Shown here: positions 1 to 7,633 of the stretch, one piece after another
Layout: each line of letters opens with the position of its first letter
Numbering within the stretch: position 1 is the stretch's first letter
Source: Sphingobacterium griseoflavum
GTDB taxonomy: Bacteria; Bacteroidota; Bacteroidia; Sphingobacteriales; Sphingobacteriaceae
Assembly (NCBI RefSeq): GCF_014653155.1
Contig: NZ_BNAF01000014.1
Location: 1 to 64,000 of the forward strand
Length of the DNA stretch: 64,000 bases
Direction: 5' to 3'
Translations under genes and position numbers: made by a program
Notes under the pieces: generated by a model
Told to the model about the DNA's origin: nothing
The model's database searches: none
Seen by the model: the letters and a program-made list of their open reading frames with translations, nothing else

Positions 1-20
1 GGAGAGTAGGTCGGTGCCTA
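1..20 (+). rRNA. rrf: 3' end of a 5S rRNA gene (partial)
   Basis: The first 18 bases (GGAGAGTAGGTCGGTGCC) match the conserved 3' end of bacterial 5S rRNA, and a strong terminator follows about 10 nt later. This is what is expected at the end of a 16S-23S-5S operon. Only the tail is inside the window, so the exact 3' end is approximate. Confidence 0.82.
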
Positions 21-30
21 ATTTTAAACG

Positions 31-67
31 AAGCCCCTTCAGGAAACTGGAGGGGCTTTTCTTTTTT
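31..67 (+). terminator. rRNA operon terminator
   Basis: A 10-bp stem (31-40 with 49-58, core AAGCCCCT/AGGGGCTT, one G-T pair) encloses an 8-nt loop and runs into a T-rich tract (57-67). It lies directly behind the 5S rRNA end. Confidence 0.85.
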
Positions 68-164
68 ATCCGTATGGTGGTCTTTGACCTATGGTCTAGC
101 CGTGCCGATGAAAGGAGGATCTGTAAACAAGTTGATGGAAGACAGTTCCGGAAACAGCGTTTTA

Positions 165-199
165 AGCGAAGCCCTTGTCAAAAAATAAAGGATTTCGCT
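165..199 (-). terminator. weak hairpin downstream of the SRPBCC gene
   Basis: AGCGAAGCCCTT (165-176) and AAGGATTTCGCT (188-199) pair over 10 of 12 positions. The hairpin sits 23 bp past the SRPBCC stop, so it could end that transcript, but the T-run on the minus strand is poor. The flank at 160-174 also resembles the rRNA trailer at 22-37. Confidence 0.4.
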
Positions 200-222
200 C
201 ATTTACAGATTCATAAAAATAG

Positions 223-606
223 TTACTCTTCTTCATAGAACTCGATCAAGGAAGCCATGTAGGTATCGTTCCATCCTTCAACTATGTCTACAAATGCCTC
301 GTCAGGAATGTTGCTATGCTGTACTTCAACAGAGGTTCCCTTCTTATGATCATGTAATTTAATGGTTACCACGGATGGTTCCTCCTGCTCTCCGAAATAC
401 CATTGCTGTACAATCTTCCCATAAGGTTCTAGTGCGATAAATTTTCCGGTAATAGCTCCATCCCACATCGAAAATTCGCCGTCTTCTTTGGGATCGATTT
501 CGGCTATATCACCTGTCCAAAGACGAATGGTAATCTCAGTAGTTAATGCTTTGTAGATATCTTCTGGTGTTGCGGCAACGATGTAATATTTTTTAAAATC
601 TTTCAT
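223..606 (-). CDS. SRPBCC / AHSA1-like START-domain protein
   Basis: This 127-aa cytoplasmic protein has the pattern of the Bac START/AHSA1 branch of the SRPBCC superfamily: an N-terminal strand with the A-T-P-E-D-I-Y-K-A-L helix, then alternating strands containing W-D-G and G-K-I-V-Q-Q-W, and a long C-terminal helix (W-N-D-T-Y-M-A-S-L-I-E-F-Y). Such folds bind hydrophobic ligands or act as Hsp90-cochaperone-like domains. The substrate cannot be told from sequence. The gene stands alone between the rRNA terminator and the divergent rRNA methyltransferase gene (64 bp away). The family call is from pattern recognition only. Confidence 0.8.
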   Translation of the reverse strand: MKDFKKYYIVAATPEDIYKALTTEITIRLWTGDIAEIDPKEDGEFSMWDGAITGKFIALEPYGKIVQQWYFGEQEEPSVVTIKLHDHKKGTSVEVQHSNIPDEAFVDIVEGWNDTYMASLIEFYEEE

Positions 607-670
607 AGCGAGGTATGTTGTTATTCCTTCCTTATTGTGGTAAATTTACGCAGAATAAAACGATAAATCG

Positions 671-2038
671 ATGAGTAACTTCCTCCCAAATGAACTTATT
701 GCGAGATTGCGCGACGAAAGTAATTTCGACCATGAAGCTTTCTTGAATACGCACGCTAAAGGGGATCGTATTACTTCTATCCGTCTAAACCCACGAAAGA
801 AAGCAGCATTAACCATGCCTTTGAACGCTCCAGTACCGTGGTGCAGGGATGCGTTCTACTTGGATGAACGCCCGATTTTTACGCTAGATCCCCTGTATCA
901 CGCAGGTTGTTACTATGTGCAAGAGGCATCGTCTATGTTTTTGGGGCATATTTTGCGTTCGCTGGGTCTGGAGGGTGCTTCTGTCCGAGCGCTTGATCTA
1001 TGCGCCGCGCCGGGCGGTAAATCGACATTATTGAATGCCTATCTCGGTACAGGTAGCCTCGTGGTAAGCAATGAGGTTATCAAGTCCCGCGTCGGCATCT
1101 TACAGGACAATATAAACCGATGGGGGATGCATAATGTGCTCGTTAGCAATAATGACCCATCCGCGTTCTCCCGTCTTCCGGGATATTTCGATTTAATGGT
1201 GGTGGATGCACCTTGTTCGGGTTCGGGCATGTTCAGAAAGGATTCGGGAGCGATCGATGAGTGGTCTTTGGCAAACGTGAAGCTGTGTAGTGACAGGCAG
1301 AAGCGTATTTTAGCAGAGTCGATAGCGACATTGGCAACGGGGGGATATTTAGTTTATTCCACCTGTTCTTATTCGAGCGAAGAGAATGAGGATATCTTGG
1401 ATTGGATAATCAGCGAATATGGATTTTCCACGGTAGCATTGGATGTTGCCGAAGCGTGGAAAATCCAACCAACACTTTCTCCTGTGCATGCCGCACATGG
1501 TTACCGATTCTATCCACATCAAGTCCAGGGAGAAGGATTTTTTGTGGGTGTTTTAAAAAAGACACAGGAACAGGAAACCTTTGGTCGAAAGCGTGCCAAA
1601 CCCGAGAAGAGCCCGATAAAAAAAGATGCGCTACGCACTTGGTTGGTGGGGGATGAGCGCCTTTATGCGTTTATGCACAGAGATGATGTGCATATCTTTC
1701 CAAAGCAGTACGAAGATGACTTAAGGTGGATCCAGCAGGTTTTATATATTCGCACTGCAGGAACCAATATTGGAAAATGGCTCGGGAAAGAACTTGTTCC
1801 CTCACATGAGCTGGCATTGAGTATCTTCGTAAACGCAGAGATCAACGCGCAGGAACTCACATTAGCTGTTGCACAACAGTTTCTACGAAAGGAAAATCTA
1901 GATCGTGAGGTTTTTGAAAACGCCGGTAGCGGATGGTGTTTGGTTCGTCACCAAGGTGTGAATTTGGGATGGGTGAAGATTTTGTCCAATAGAATCAATA
2001 ACTATTATCCGAAGGAATCTCGAATTGTCCATTTATAG
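671..2038 (+). CDS. rsmF: RsmB/NOP-family rRNA (cytosine-C5) methyltransferase, RsmF-like
   Basis: This 455-aa SAM-dependent methyltransferase should methylate a cytosine in rRNA. The SAM-binding motif CAAPGGKS lies near residue 118, the D-A-P-C-S-G-S-G-M-F-R-K motif IV near 180, and S-T-C-S-Y-S-S-E-E-N motif VI with the catalytic cysteine near 236. The last 150 residues match the RsmF C-terminal/PUA-like region. C5 methyltransferases of this family use two cysteines, and both are present. The last 44 bp overlap coaBC, which runs in the opposite direction. Whether the target is 16S C1407, as in E. coli RsmF, is inferred. Confidence 0.88.
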   Translation: MSNFLPNELIARLRDESNFDHEAFLNTHAKGDRITSIRLNPRKKAALTMPLNAPVPWCRDAFYLDERPIFTLDPLYHAGCYYVQEASSMFLGHILRSLGLEGASVRALDLCAAPGGKSTLLNAYLGTGSLVVSNEVIKSRVGILQDNINRWGMHNVLVSNNDPSAFSRLPGYFDLMVVDAPCSGSGMFRKDSGAIDEWSLANVKLCSDRQKRILAESIATLATGGYLVYSTCSYSSEENEDILDWIISEYGFSTVALDVAEAWKIQPTLSPVHAAHGYRFYPHQVQGEGFFVGVLKKTQEQETFGRKRAKPEKSPIKKDALRTWLVGDERLYAFMHRDDVHIFPKQYEDDLRWIQQVLYIRTAGTNIGKWLGKELVPSHELALSIFVNAEINAQELTLAVAQQFLRKENLDREVFENAGSGWCLVRHQGVNLGWVKILSNRINNYYPKESRIVHL

Positions 2039-3236
2039 CGGATTGGTGCTGAACGATCAATTGAACGATGTCATCTGCAACTTCTCGTTTACTTTTTAAA
2101 GGGAAAGCTTCCTCCATACCGTCCTTACCCAAAATGGTAACTTTATTGTTATCGCCTGCAAAGCCTGCTCCTTGATCCCGCATGGAGTTCAAAACGATAA
2201 AGTCCAAGTTTTTACGGGCGAGTTTTTCCTTTGCATTTTGTAGTTCATCGTTTGTCTCTAGGGCAAAGCCGACCAATGTTTGTCGGTCAGTTTTTTGCTT
2301 TCCCAGTGTACCCAGAATGTCAGTGGTTTTCTGCAATAAAATCTGAAAGGTGTCGTCGTGTTTTTTGATCTTTTGTTCAGCCACAGATACCGGAGTATAG
2401 TCTGCTACCGCAGCACTCATCACGATGATATCCGCTTTGTTGAAATAGTCCTGCGCAAACTGGAACATCTGTTGAGCAGAAATCACCGATAATCGTTCGA
2501 CACCTTGAGGGGTGTCGAGATGGGTGGGACCGCTAATAAGCTGTACCGAAGCTCCCTGTGCGACTAGCGATGCGGCGATAGCAAATCCCATTTTTCCACT
2601 AGAGTGATTTCCGATGAAACGAACAGGATCGATCGCCTCATAGGTCGGGCCGGCAGTTACCAACGCTTTTTTTCCCTTCAAGGGTAAATTGTGATCAAAG
2701 AAATGGTGTATGGAGGCATATATCTCTTCGGGCTCTGCCAATCGCCCCTCACCCACTAGGCCGCTCGCGAGCTCCCCTTTTCCGGGAGGCAATAAAATGT
2801 TTCCGAAACGGCGGAGCCGATCCACATTTTCTTGCGTACTTGGGTGCTGCCACATGTCCAAATCCATCGCGGGAGCAAACATTACGGGACATTTGGCGGA
2901 AAGATAGGTTGCCAAGAGGAGGTTGTCACAGGCGCCATTTGCCATTTTACTCAAGGTGTTGGCTGTTGCCGGAGCGATGACTATTAAATCCGCTTTTCGC
3001 GCGATGTCTACATGATTGTGCCAAACTCCGGTATCGGAATCGAAATAATCGGTATAAACAGGGTTTTTAGATAAGGTAGCGAAGGTCAGCGGGGTAACAA
3101 AGCTTTTCGCATCGGGGGACATGATGACCTGTATTTGGGCGCCAGCTTTGACAAGCGACCTGACGAGATAGGTAATTTTATATGCGGCGATACCGCCGCA
3201 TATACCAATGACGATATTTTTGTCTTTCAAAGGCAT
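1995..3236 (-). CDS. coaBC: bifunctional phosphopantothenoylcysteine decarboxylase / phosphopantothenate-cysteine ligase
   Basis: This 413-aa cytosolic enzyme carries out two steps of coenzyme A synthesis: ligation of cysteine to 4'-phosphopantothenate (CoaB) and decarboxylation of the product (CoaC). The CoaC flavoprotein half (1-190) has G-G-I-A-A-Y-K, the histidine of H-N-H-V-D-I-A, P-A-T-A-N-T and P-A-M-D-L-D-M-W. The CoaB half (190-400) begins K-G-K-K-A-L-V-T-A-G-P-T and contains R-F-I-G-N-H-S-S-G-K-M-G. The segment that carries the catalytic cysteine in E. coli Dfp reads L-A-S-G-L-V-G-E-G-R-L here, with serine in place of cysteine. It is the last gene of a bamD-rpoZ-coaBC operon and starts 5 bp after rpoZ. 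Confidence 0.95.
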   Translation of the reverse strand: MPLKDKNIVIGICGGIAAYKITYLVRSLVKAGAQIQVIMSPDAKSFVTPLTFATLSKNPVYTDYFDSDTGVWHNHVDIARKADLIVIAPATANTLSKMANGACDNLLLATYLSAKCPVMFAPAMDLDMWQHPSTQENVDRLRRFGNILLPPGKGELASGLVGEGRLAEPEEIYASIHHFFDHNLPLKGKKALVTAGPTYEAIDPVRFIGNHSSGKMGFAIAASLVAQGASVQLISGPTHLDTPQGVERLSVISAQQMFQFAQDYFNKADIIVMSAAVADYTPVSVAEQKIKKHDDTFQILLQKTTDILGTLGKQKTDRQTLVGFALETNDELQNAKEKLARKNLDFIVLNSMRDQGAGFAGDNNKVTILGKDGMEEAFPLKSKREVADDIVQLIVQHQSAINGQFEIPSDNSY

Positions 3237-3241
3237 GCAGC

Positions 3242-3571
3242 CTATTCTTGCTCTTTAGCGGGATTTCTAAAGTAAACCCTGTCATTTAAAAATTCATCAA
3301 CCGCGACAAGCGAAGCTTTTGGCATGCGCTCGTAGTGTTTAGAAATCTCTATTTGTTCACGGTTTTCGAAAACTTCTTCCAAGTTGTCGTTGTTGCTGGC
3401 AAACTCAGATAATTTACCATTTAACTCTTCTTTTACGTCTACGGCAATCTGGTTGGCACGTTTGGCAATAACGACGATAGATTCATAGATGTTTTCCGTT
3501 CCTTTGTCCAACTGTCTTAAATCACGTGTAACTGTTGAACTTGGGGTAGAAGTGTTTTTATTTTGACTCAT
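3242..3571 (-). CDS. rpoZ: RNA polymerase omega subunit, Bacteroidota type
   Basis: This 109-aa protein belongs to the RPB6/omega group found in Bacteroidota. It should stabilise the beta' subunit during RNA polymerase assembly. The core helix Y-E-S-I-V-V-I-A-K-R-A-N-Q-I-A (about residues 29-43) corresponds to the R-x-x-x-I-A-x-x-R-A-x-Q-I motif of omega proteins. The start is ATG 3571. It sits 26 bp after bamD and 5 bp before coaBC, the usual Bacteroidota order, which supports the identification despite low similarity to proteobacterial omega. Confidence 0.85.
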   Translation of the reverse strand: MSQNKNTSTPSSTVTRDLRQLDKGTENIYESIVVIAKRANQIAVDVKEELNGKLSEFASNNDNLEEVFENREQIEISKHYERMPKASLVAVDEFLNDRVYFRNPAKEQE

Positions 3572-3597
3572 TGTGTAATGTGTTATGAATTTCCAAT

Positions 3598-4530
3598 TTA
3601 ATTTGACGAGGAGTTTACTTCGCTAGCCTCTTTGGCTTCGGCTTCCTCTTTCGTTATTCCTAATTCCTTTTGTTGTTGTTCGCGCATTTTGTTGATTTGG
3701 TCCATACGTTTCACCACAAAAGCGATCTCCTTTTCAGCACTGGCGCGCAGTTGATCGGCGTCATGCTTGAACTTACTTTGCGGATAATGCTCCACAAAGG
3801 CCTGGTAGTAATCTATGGCTTCATTGTAACGCGCTTCTTGCCGATATGGCATACTGTTCTGTGCAAAAAGGTATTGCGACTTGACAATCAAGAACTCTAT
3901 CTCTTCGGCATATCTCGTGTCGGGATACTCGCGTAGCATACTTTCGAAGGCAATCACCGCAGCACGGTAATCATCAGGTTGGCCCATATCGAAATACAAT
4001 TTTGCATTGGCGTATGCTTTTTGCTCTAGTTTGTCCCGAAGATTTTGTATCAACTCGCCGGCTTCCTTAGCCTTTTCCCCCTCGGGATAAAGGTTGATAA
4101 AGAGTTGTAATTCATCAATTGCTTTCCGTGTATTTTCCTGATCCAGCGAGTAGCGAGGCGAATCTTGATAAAAGCAGTAGGCCGACATAAAACGACACTC
4201 CTCTGCACGTGCACTATTCGGATAGGTGGTTGCAAAGTTTTTAAAATGAAACCTTGCAGACGTGTAATCTCGCAAGCGGTAGTTGGTGTAGGCCGTGTAG
4301 TAGTACAGGTCTTCTGCTTCCGCCTGTCCTCGGTATTTGCCCATCAAGTCATCAAATAGCACCAAAGCTTTCGAAAATTTCTTTTTCTCATAGTACTTCA
4401 CCGCTTCTTCGTATTTCATAGCGATGTTATTGCTGGCCCTTAATTTTTCAAACCTGCTTTTACATCCTGTCGCTAGTAGTACGAACACCGCGCAAGCTAT
4501 TATGGATACTATACGTCTATTTAAAAACAT
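3598..4530 (-). CDS. bamD: outer membrane assembly lipoprotein BamD
   Basis: This 310-aa lipoprotein of the BAM complex helps insert beta-barrel proteins into the outer membrane. The signal peptide M-F-L-N-R-R-I-V to L-A-T-G-C has a clear lipobox with Cys at residue 23. Then come five or so TPR-like helical pairs (Y-Y-E-K-K-K-F-S-K-A, Y-R-L-R-D-Y-T-S-A-R-F, Y-P-N-S-A-R-A-E-E), and the C-terminus is charged (K-E-E-A-E-A-K-E). A longer frame starts at 4554, but a good promoter -7 box lies at 4535-4542, inside that extension. I therefore choose ATG 4530, which would make the mRNA almost leaderless. Confidence 0.92.
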   Translation of the reverse strand: MFLNRRIVSIIACAVFVLLATGCKSRFEKLRASNNIAMKYEEAVKYYEKKKFSKALVLFDDLMGKYRGQAEAEDLYYYTAYTNYRLRDYTSARFHFKNFATTYPNSARAEECRFMSAYCFYQDSPRYSLDQENTRKAIDELQLFINLYPEGEKAKEAGELIQNLRDKLEQKAYANAKLYFDMGQPDDYRAAVIAFESMLREYPDTRYAEEIEFLIVKSQYLFAQNSMPYRQEARYNEAIDYYQAFVEHYPQSKFKHDADQLRASAEKEIAFVVKRMDQINKMREQQQKELGITKEEAEAKEASEVNSSSN

Positions 4531-4534
4531 TTTA

Positions 4535-4565
4535 CAAAGATACATCAAAATCAAATAAGATTCAA
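4535..4565 (-). promoter_or_regulatory. promoter of bamD-rpoZ-coaBC
   Basis: On the minus strand TTG (4565-4563), a 20-bp spacer and TATCTTTG (4542-4535) fit the Bacteroidota consensus TTG-N17-23-TAnnTTTG. The box ends 4 nt before ATG 4530, so transcription should begin at or next to the start codon. Confidence 0.7.
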
Positions 4566-4754
4566 TTAAATTTTAGCGGTGCAATATAGCGCTAATTGTT
4601 TCGTAACCTCACTTGTTTTAAGAGGTTTAACATTCTTTAACCTGTTTCTTTGCAGGATGTCAACCTAATGTTGAATTCACCTTGCTGTTGCACTGTTCTG
4701 CCAATTATGTTTAATAATTTGATTATCTTTACCTCATAAAATTGGATTAGAGCA

Positions 4755-5024
4755 ATGACATTACTAGAGCGAGTAGAACAAGCATTAGACACGATTCGTC
4801 CGTATTTGGAAACGGACGGTGGCGACGTGAGCATCGAAGAGATCACGCCTGATAATGTGGTTAAATTGAAATTGTTAGGAACGTGCGCAAGTTGTTCCAT
4901 GAGTATTATGACATTTAAAGCTGGTTTGGAGCAAGCGATTCGAAAGTCTGTTCCCGAAATTACAGGCGTAGAGGCCATTAATTTGACGGATGTCAATGAT
5001 CCGAACGCCATTACGCCAAACTAG
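4755..5024 (+). CDS. NifU C-terminal-domain Fe-S cluster carrier
   Basis: This 89-aa single-domain protein matches the NifU C-terminal (Nfu-type) domain, which carries Fe-S clusters to target enzymes. Key features are Y-L-E-T-D-G-G-D-V near residue 16 and the cluster-binding C-A-S-C with S-M-S-I-M-T-F-K-A-G-L-E near residue 41. It has no scaffold or A-type domain. The start is ATG 4755. The neighbours are divergent bamD and a downstream secreted protein in the same direction with its own -7 box, so it is probably monocistronic. Confidence 0.93.
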   Translation: MTLLERVEQALDTIRPYLETDGGDVSIEEITPDNVVKLKLLGTCASCSMSIMTFKAGLEQAIRKSVPEITGVEAINLTDVNDPNAITPN

Positions 5025-5070
5025 TATTAAGGTTAACACATTTTAACAGGCGTCTTCAAGGAAGATTGTA

Positions 5071-5078
5071 TAGATTTG
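5071..5078 (+). promoter_or_regulatory. -7 box in front of the carboxypeptidase-like gene
   Basis: TAGATTTG fits TAnnTTTG and ends 4 nt before ATG 5083. No TTG is found at the expected -33 distance. Instead two TTAACA copies (5033-5038 and 5043-5048) lie upstream. Confidence 0.45.
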
Positions 5079-5082
5079 ACAC

Positions 5083-5730
5083 ATGACAGCAAGGAATCTG
5101 TATGTTCTCGTATTATTTTATGTTCTCGCGACGGTTTCAGCCGATGCGCAAGAGAAGAAGATTATTCAATTCAGCGGGCTTATCAGTTCGGTGGGTGGAG
5201 AACTGCCTGTGCCTTTCGTTACCGTAACGAATAAAAGTTACGCCAATCAGGCCTTTGCGGCAGATAATGAGGGCTTCTTCTCGTTCGTTGCCCATGTTGG
5301 AGATACTATTGCCTTTACGTCTGTAGGCTTCGATCCGGTCACGTATGTGATTCCGAATACGCCTACTGATAAGTTTACGGCAAGAATCAGTATGAAAAGC
5401 TTGGTGATAGAGTTGCCCGCTGTCATGCCCTTTCCTTGGGCAAGCATTGAAGAATTTAACATGGCCTTTCTCGCGCTCGATGTGAACAATGACGACGCCT
5501 CCCGTATTAGAAGGAGTCTTTCGCCAGAGGCTTTAGCTGCTTTATCTCAAGTAACTCCCCGAAGCGCAGAAGAAATCCAAACTTTTAATTCCATGCAACG
5601 GCATATCAATATGAACAATAAGGCCATCAACCAGCGTTTTGCGAATCCGCTGTTCAGTCCGTTAGCTTGGGGATCCCTTATCAACTCGATTGTGAAAGGG
5701 GATTACAGCCGCAAACGATTGCAATACTAA
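5083..5730 (+). CDS. secreted protein with carboxypeptidase-like regulatory domain
   Basis: This 215-aa protein has an N-terminal signal peptide (cleavage likely after A-D-A-Q, residue 23). A CarboxypepD_reg-like beta-sandwich follows at about residues 30-105: F-S-G-L-I-S, then P-V-P-F-V-T-V-T-N and G-F-F-S-F-V-A-H-V-G-D-T-I-A-F-T-S-V-G-F. In Bacteroidota this fold is common in envelope proteins, but no enzyme function follows from it. The alpha-helical C-terminal half (120-215) is not recognised. The stop is 4 bp from the convergent FtsX-type permease gene. Confidence 0.75.
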   Translation: MTARNLYVLVLFYVLATVSADAQEKKIIQFSGLISSVGGELPVPFVTVTNKSYANQAFAADNEGFFSFVAHVGDTIAFTSVGFDPVTYVIPNTPTDKFTARISMKSLVIELPAVMPFPWASIEEFNMAFLALDVNNDDASRIRRSLSPEALAALSQVTPRSAEEIQTFNSMQRHINMNNKAINQRFANPLFSPLAWGSLINSIVKGDYSRKRLQY

Positions 5731-5734
5731 CACA

Positions 5735-6973
5735 TCATTCGGCGGTACGGATGGCGTCGCTCCGGATCTCGCGTACACTTAAAGATGAGGCTAGATAGGA
5801 AATCAGGATAGCCACAAGCATCACCGTGGTAAACACCAATAGGAAGTCTGTCGGACGGACGTCGACAGGATAGATATCCATGATCGCATTTGCACCATCA
5901 CCCGTCCGTATGATACCATATTTTTCCTGCAAGATGCAGAAAGCCAATCCGACGGCTATACCGATAATTCCGCCTATAAACGCAATCATGACACCTTCGT
6001 AGAAAAAGATACGTTGTACAAGCCAATTGTTGGCTCCCAGACTTTTTAATACGGACATATCTTGCTTCTTATCGATGACTAACATCGTTAATGATCCAAT
6101 GATATTAAATATGGCGATGATACCGATGACCGTAAGGATGAAAAACACAATCCACTTCTCTGATCGTACGGTCTTATAAAGGAGCGGATTTTGTTGCTCT
6201 CTACTTTTGACAATATAGTCCTTGCCTAGCAGGTCTTGCGTTTCGCGCTGCAGTTTCTCGGCCTGCAAAGGATCTTTTGCATACAGCTCAATTGCCGACA
6301 CTTCGTCGTATTCATTCAAAAGATCTCGAGCGAAGTCAATGGGCGTGATGACTAAATTGTCGAAACCTTGTTGATATTGCAAAAGTCCGCAAGGTGCAAT
6401 CATGCGGATATTGATATCATCCATTGGATTAACACTATTCCCGGGGCTCCCCTTCCGGGGCGAAAATAGCTGCATGTAATTATCTATTCCCTGTAGTGGA
6501 ATGCGCAAATTGGCCTGCACCTGCGCACCTACAAGCGCGAAATTTGCGCTATCCTGCAGAATATGAAGGTTTCCTGCGTATAACATGTCTTGATGGTCTG
6601 CCTCCATTAAGCTTTTAGGTTCTACGCCCTTTATTTGCGCAATAAACTGCTGATTGTTATACTGTATCAATACCTTGTCTTCCAATACCTCCGAATAGCT
6701 TTTCAAATCCGGATTTTTACGCAAGGTTTGGAAGGACTCGGTTTTCGCATCGAATACTTTTCCTTTTGTCGGCTCAATACGCAATTCTGGCGCAAAGGTG
6801 CTGTATAGCGATAGGATAAGGTTTTCCATTCCATTATAAAACGATAACACGATCACCAAGGCCGCGCTGCTCACCAAGACGCCAACGACACTGATTGTCG
6901 AGATAATGTTAATCGCATGGAGCGACTTTTTGGAGAACAGATAACGTTTTGCAAAAAAAAACGGTAGTTTCAT
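5735..6973 (-). CDS. LolC/LolE-type ABC transporter permease (FtsX domain)
   Basis: This 412-aa inner-membrane protein has the LolC/E layout: one N-terminal membrane segment (about 20-45), a large periplasmic MacB_PCD-like domain (50-265), then three C-terminal segments of an FtsX domain (about 275-300, 325-350, 375-400). Typical words are I-S-T-I-S-V-V-G-V near the start and D-K-K-Q-D-M-S-V-L-K-S-L-G-A in the cytoplasmic loop. The role would be release of lipoproteins from the inner membrane. No ATPase subunit (LolD) lies nearby, as is usual in this phylum. It starts 2 bp after the MBL gene and ends a five-gene operon. Confidence 0.85.
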   Translation of the reverse strand: MKLPFFFAKRYLFSKKSLHAINIISTISVVGVLVSSAALVIVLSFYNGMENLILSLYSTFAPELRIEPTKGKVFDAKTESFQTLRKNPDLKSYSEVLEDKVLIQYNNQQFIAQIKGVEPKSLMEADHQDMLYAGNLHILQDSANFALVGAQVQANLRIPLQGIDNYMQLFSPRKGSPGNSVNPMDDINIRMIAPCGLLQYQQGFDNLVITPIDFARDLLNEYDEVSAIELYAKDPLQAEKLQRETQDLLGKDYIVKSREQQNPLLYKTVRSEKWIVFFILTVIGIIAIFNIIGSLTMLVIDKKQDMSVLKSLGANNWLVQRIFFYEGVMIAFIGGIIGIAVGLAFCILQEKYGIIRTGDGANAIMDIYPVDVRPTDFLLVFTTVMLVAILISYLASSLSVREIRSDAIRTAE

Positions 6974-6975
6974 AG

Positions 6976-7617
6976 TTATCCCTTGATATACGGGTTGGTA
7001 GTTTTCTCAAAGCCTACAGTTGTCTCCGGCCCATGGCCTGGATAAACCACTGTTTCATCTGGGAGACTATATATCTTTTCTTTGATGTTGTCTAAAAGTT
7101 GTTGATGGTTACCTCCAGGAAGATCCGTACGGCCAATACTGTTTCGGAAAAGCACATCGCCGCCGATTAAAAACTTTTGATCTGCTTGATAAAAGCAAAG
7201 GTGTGCAGGGGAATGGCCCGGAACAAGAAGCACCTGTAGCCTATGTTTGCCAATTTCGATAGCTTCTCCTTCTTGTAAAAAGGTTTCTGGTATGGGCGAT
7301 AGGTCGTAACGTATGCCAAACATAGGTGCGCGGTGTTCGACATCAACCAATACCGGAATTTCTCCTTCATGCAGCTGCGGGAAAAGGTTATAGGTATCAT
7401 AAATCATTCGGTTTCCAAGCACATGGTCGATATGGCAATGCGTATTGTACAAAGCGATAGGCTTAAGTTTATTATCTTCGATAAAGGCCAGCAGCGTCTT
7501 CTCCTCAGCGACATTGGACATGCCAGGATCGAAGATTGCACAATTGCCATCTTCATCATAAACCAAATACGTGTTTTCCTGAAATGGGTTAAATATGAAT
7601 GATTTAATATATAACAT
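6976..7617 (-). CDS. MBL-fold metallo-hydrolase, glyoxalase II-like
   Basis: This 213-aa protein has the full metallo-beta-lactamase metal-binding set: T-H-C-H-I-D-H (about residue 60), G-H-S-P-A-H, G-G-D-V-L-F and P-G-H-G-P-E-T-T. It resembles the short glyoxalase II/YcbL-type hydrolases that cleave thioesters such as S-lactoylglutathione. It lacks the C-terminal helical domain of classical GloB, so the true substrate is open. It lies 16 bp after gldD in the TPR-aroE-gldD-MBL-FtsX operon. Confidence 0.88.
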   Translation of the reverse strand: MLYIKSFIFNPFQENTYLVYDEDGNCAIFDPGMSNVAEEKTLLAFIEDNKLKPIALYNTHCHIDHVLGNRMIYDTYNLFPQLHEGEIPVLVDVEHRAPMFGIRYDLSPIPETFLQEGEAIEIGKHRLQVLLVPGHSPAHLCFYQADQKFLIGGDVLFRNSIGRTDLPGGNHQQLLDNIKEKIYSLPDETVVYPGHGPETTVGFEKTTNPYIKG

Positions 7618-7633
7618 AGCTCAAAAATAGGAA

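Noticed and set aside
14..238. 74-codon plus-strand frame at the left edge
   Set aside because: It spans the rRNA terminator and the trailer hairpin and has no protein-like pattern.
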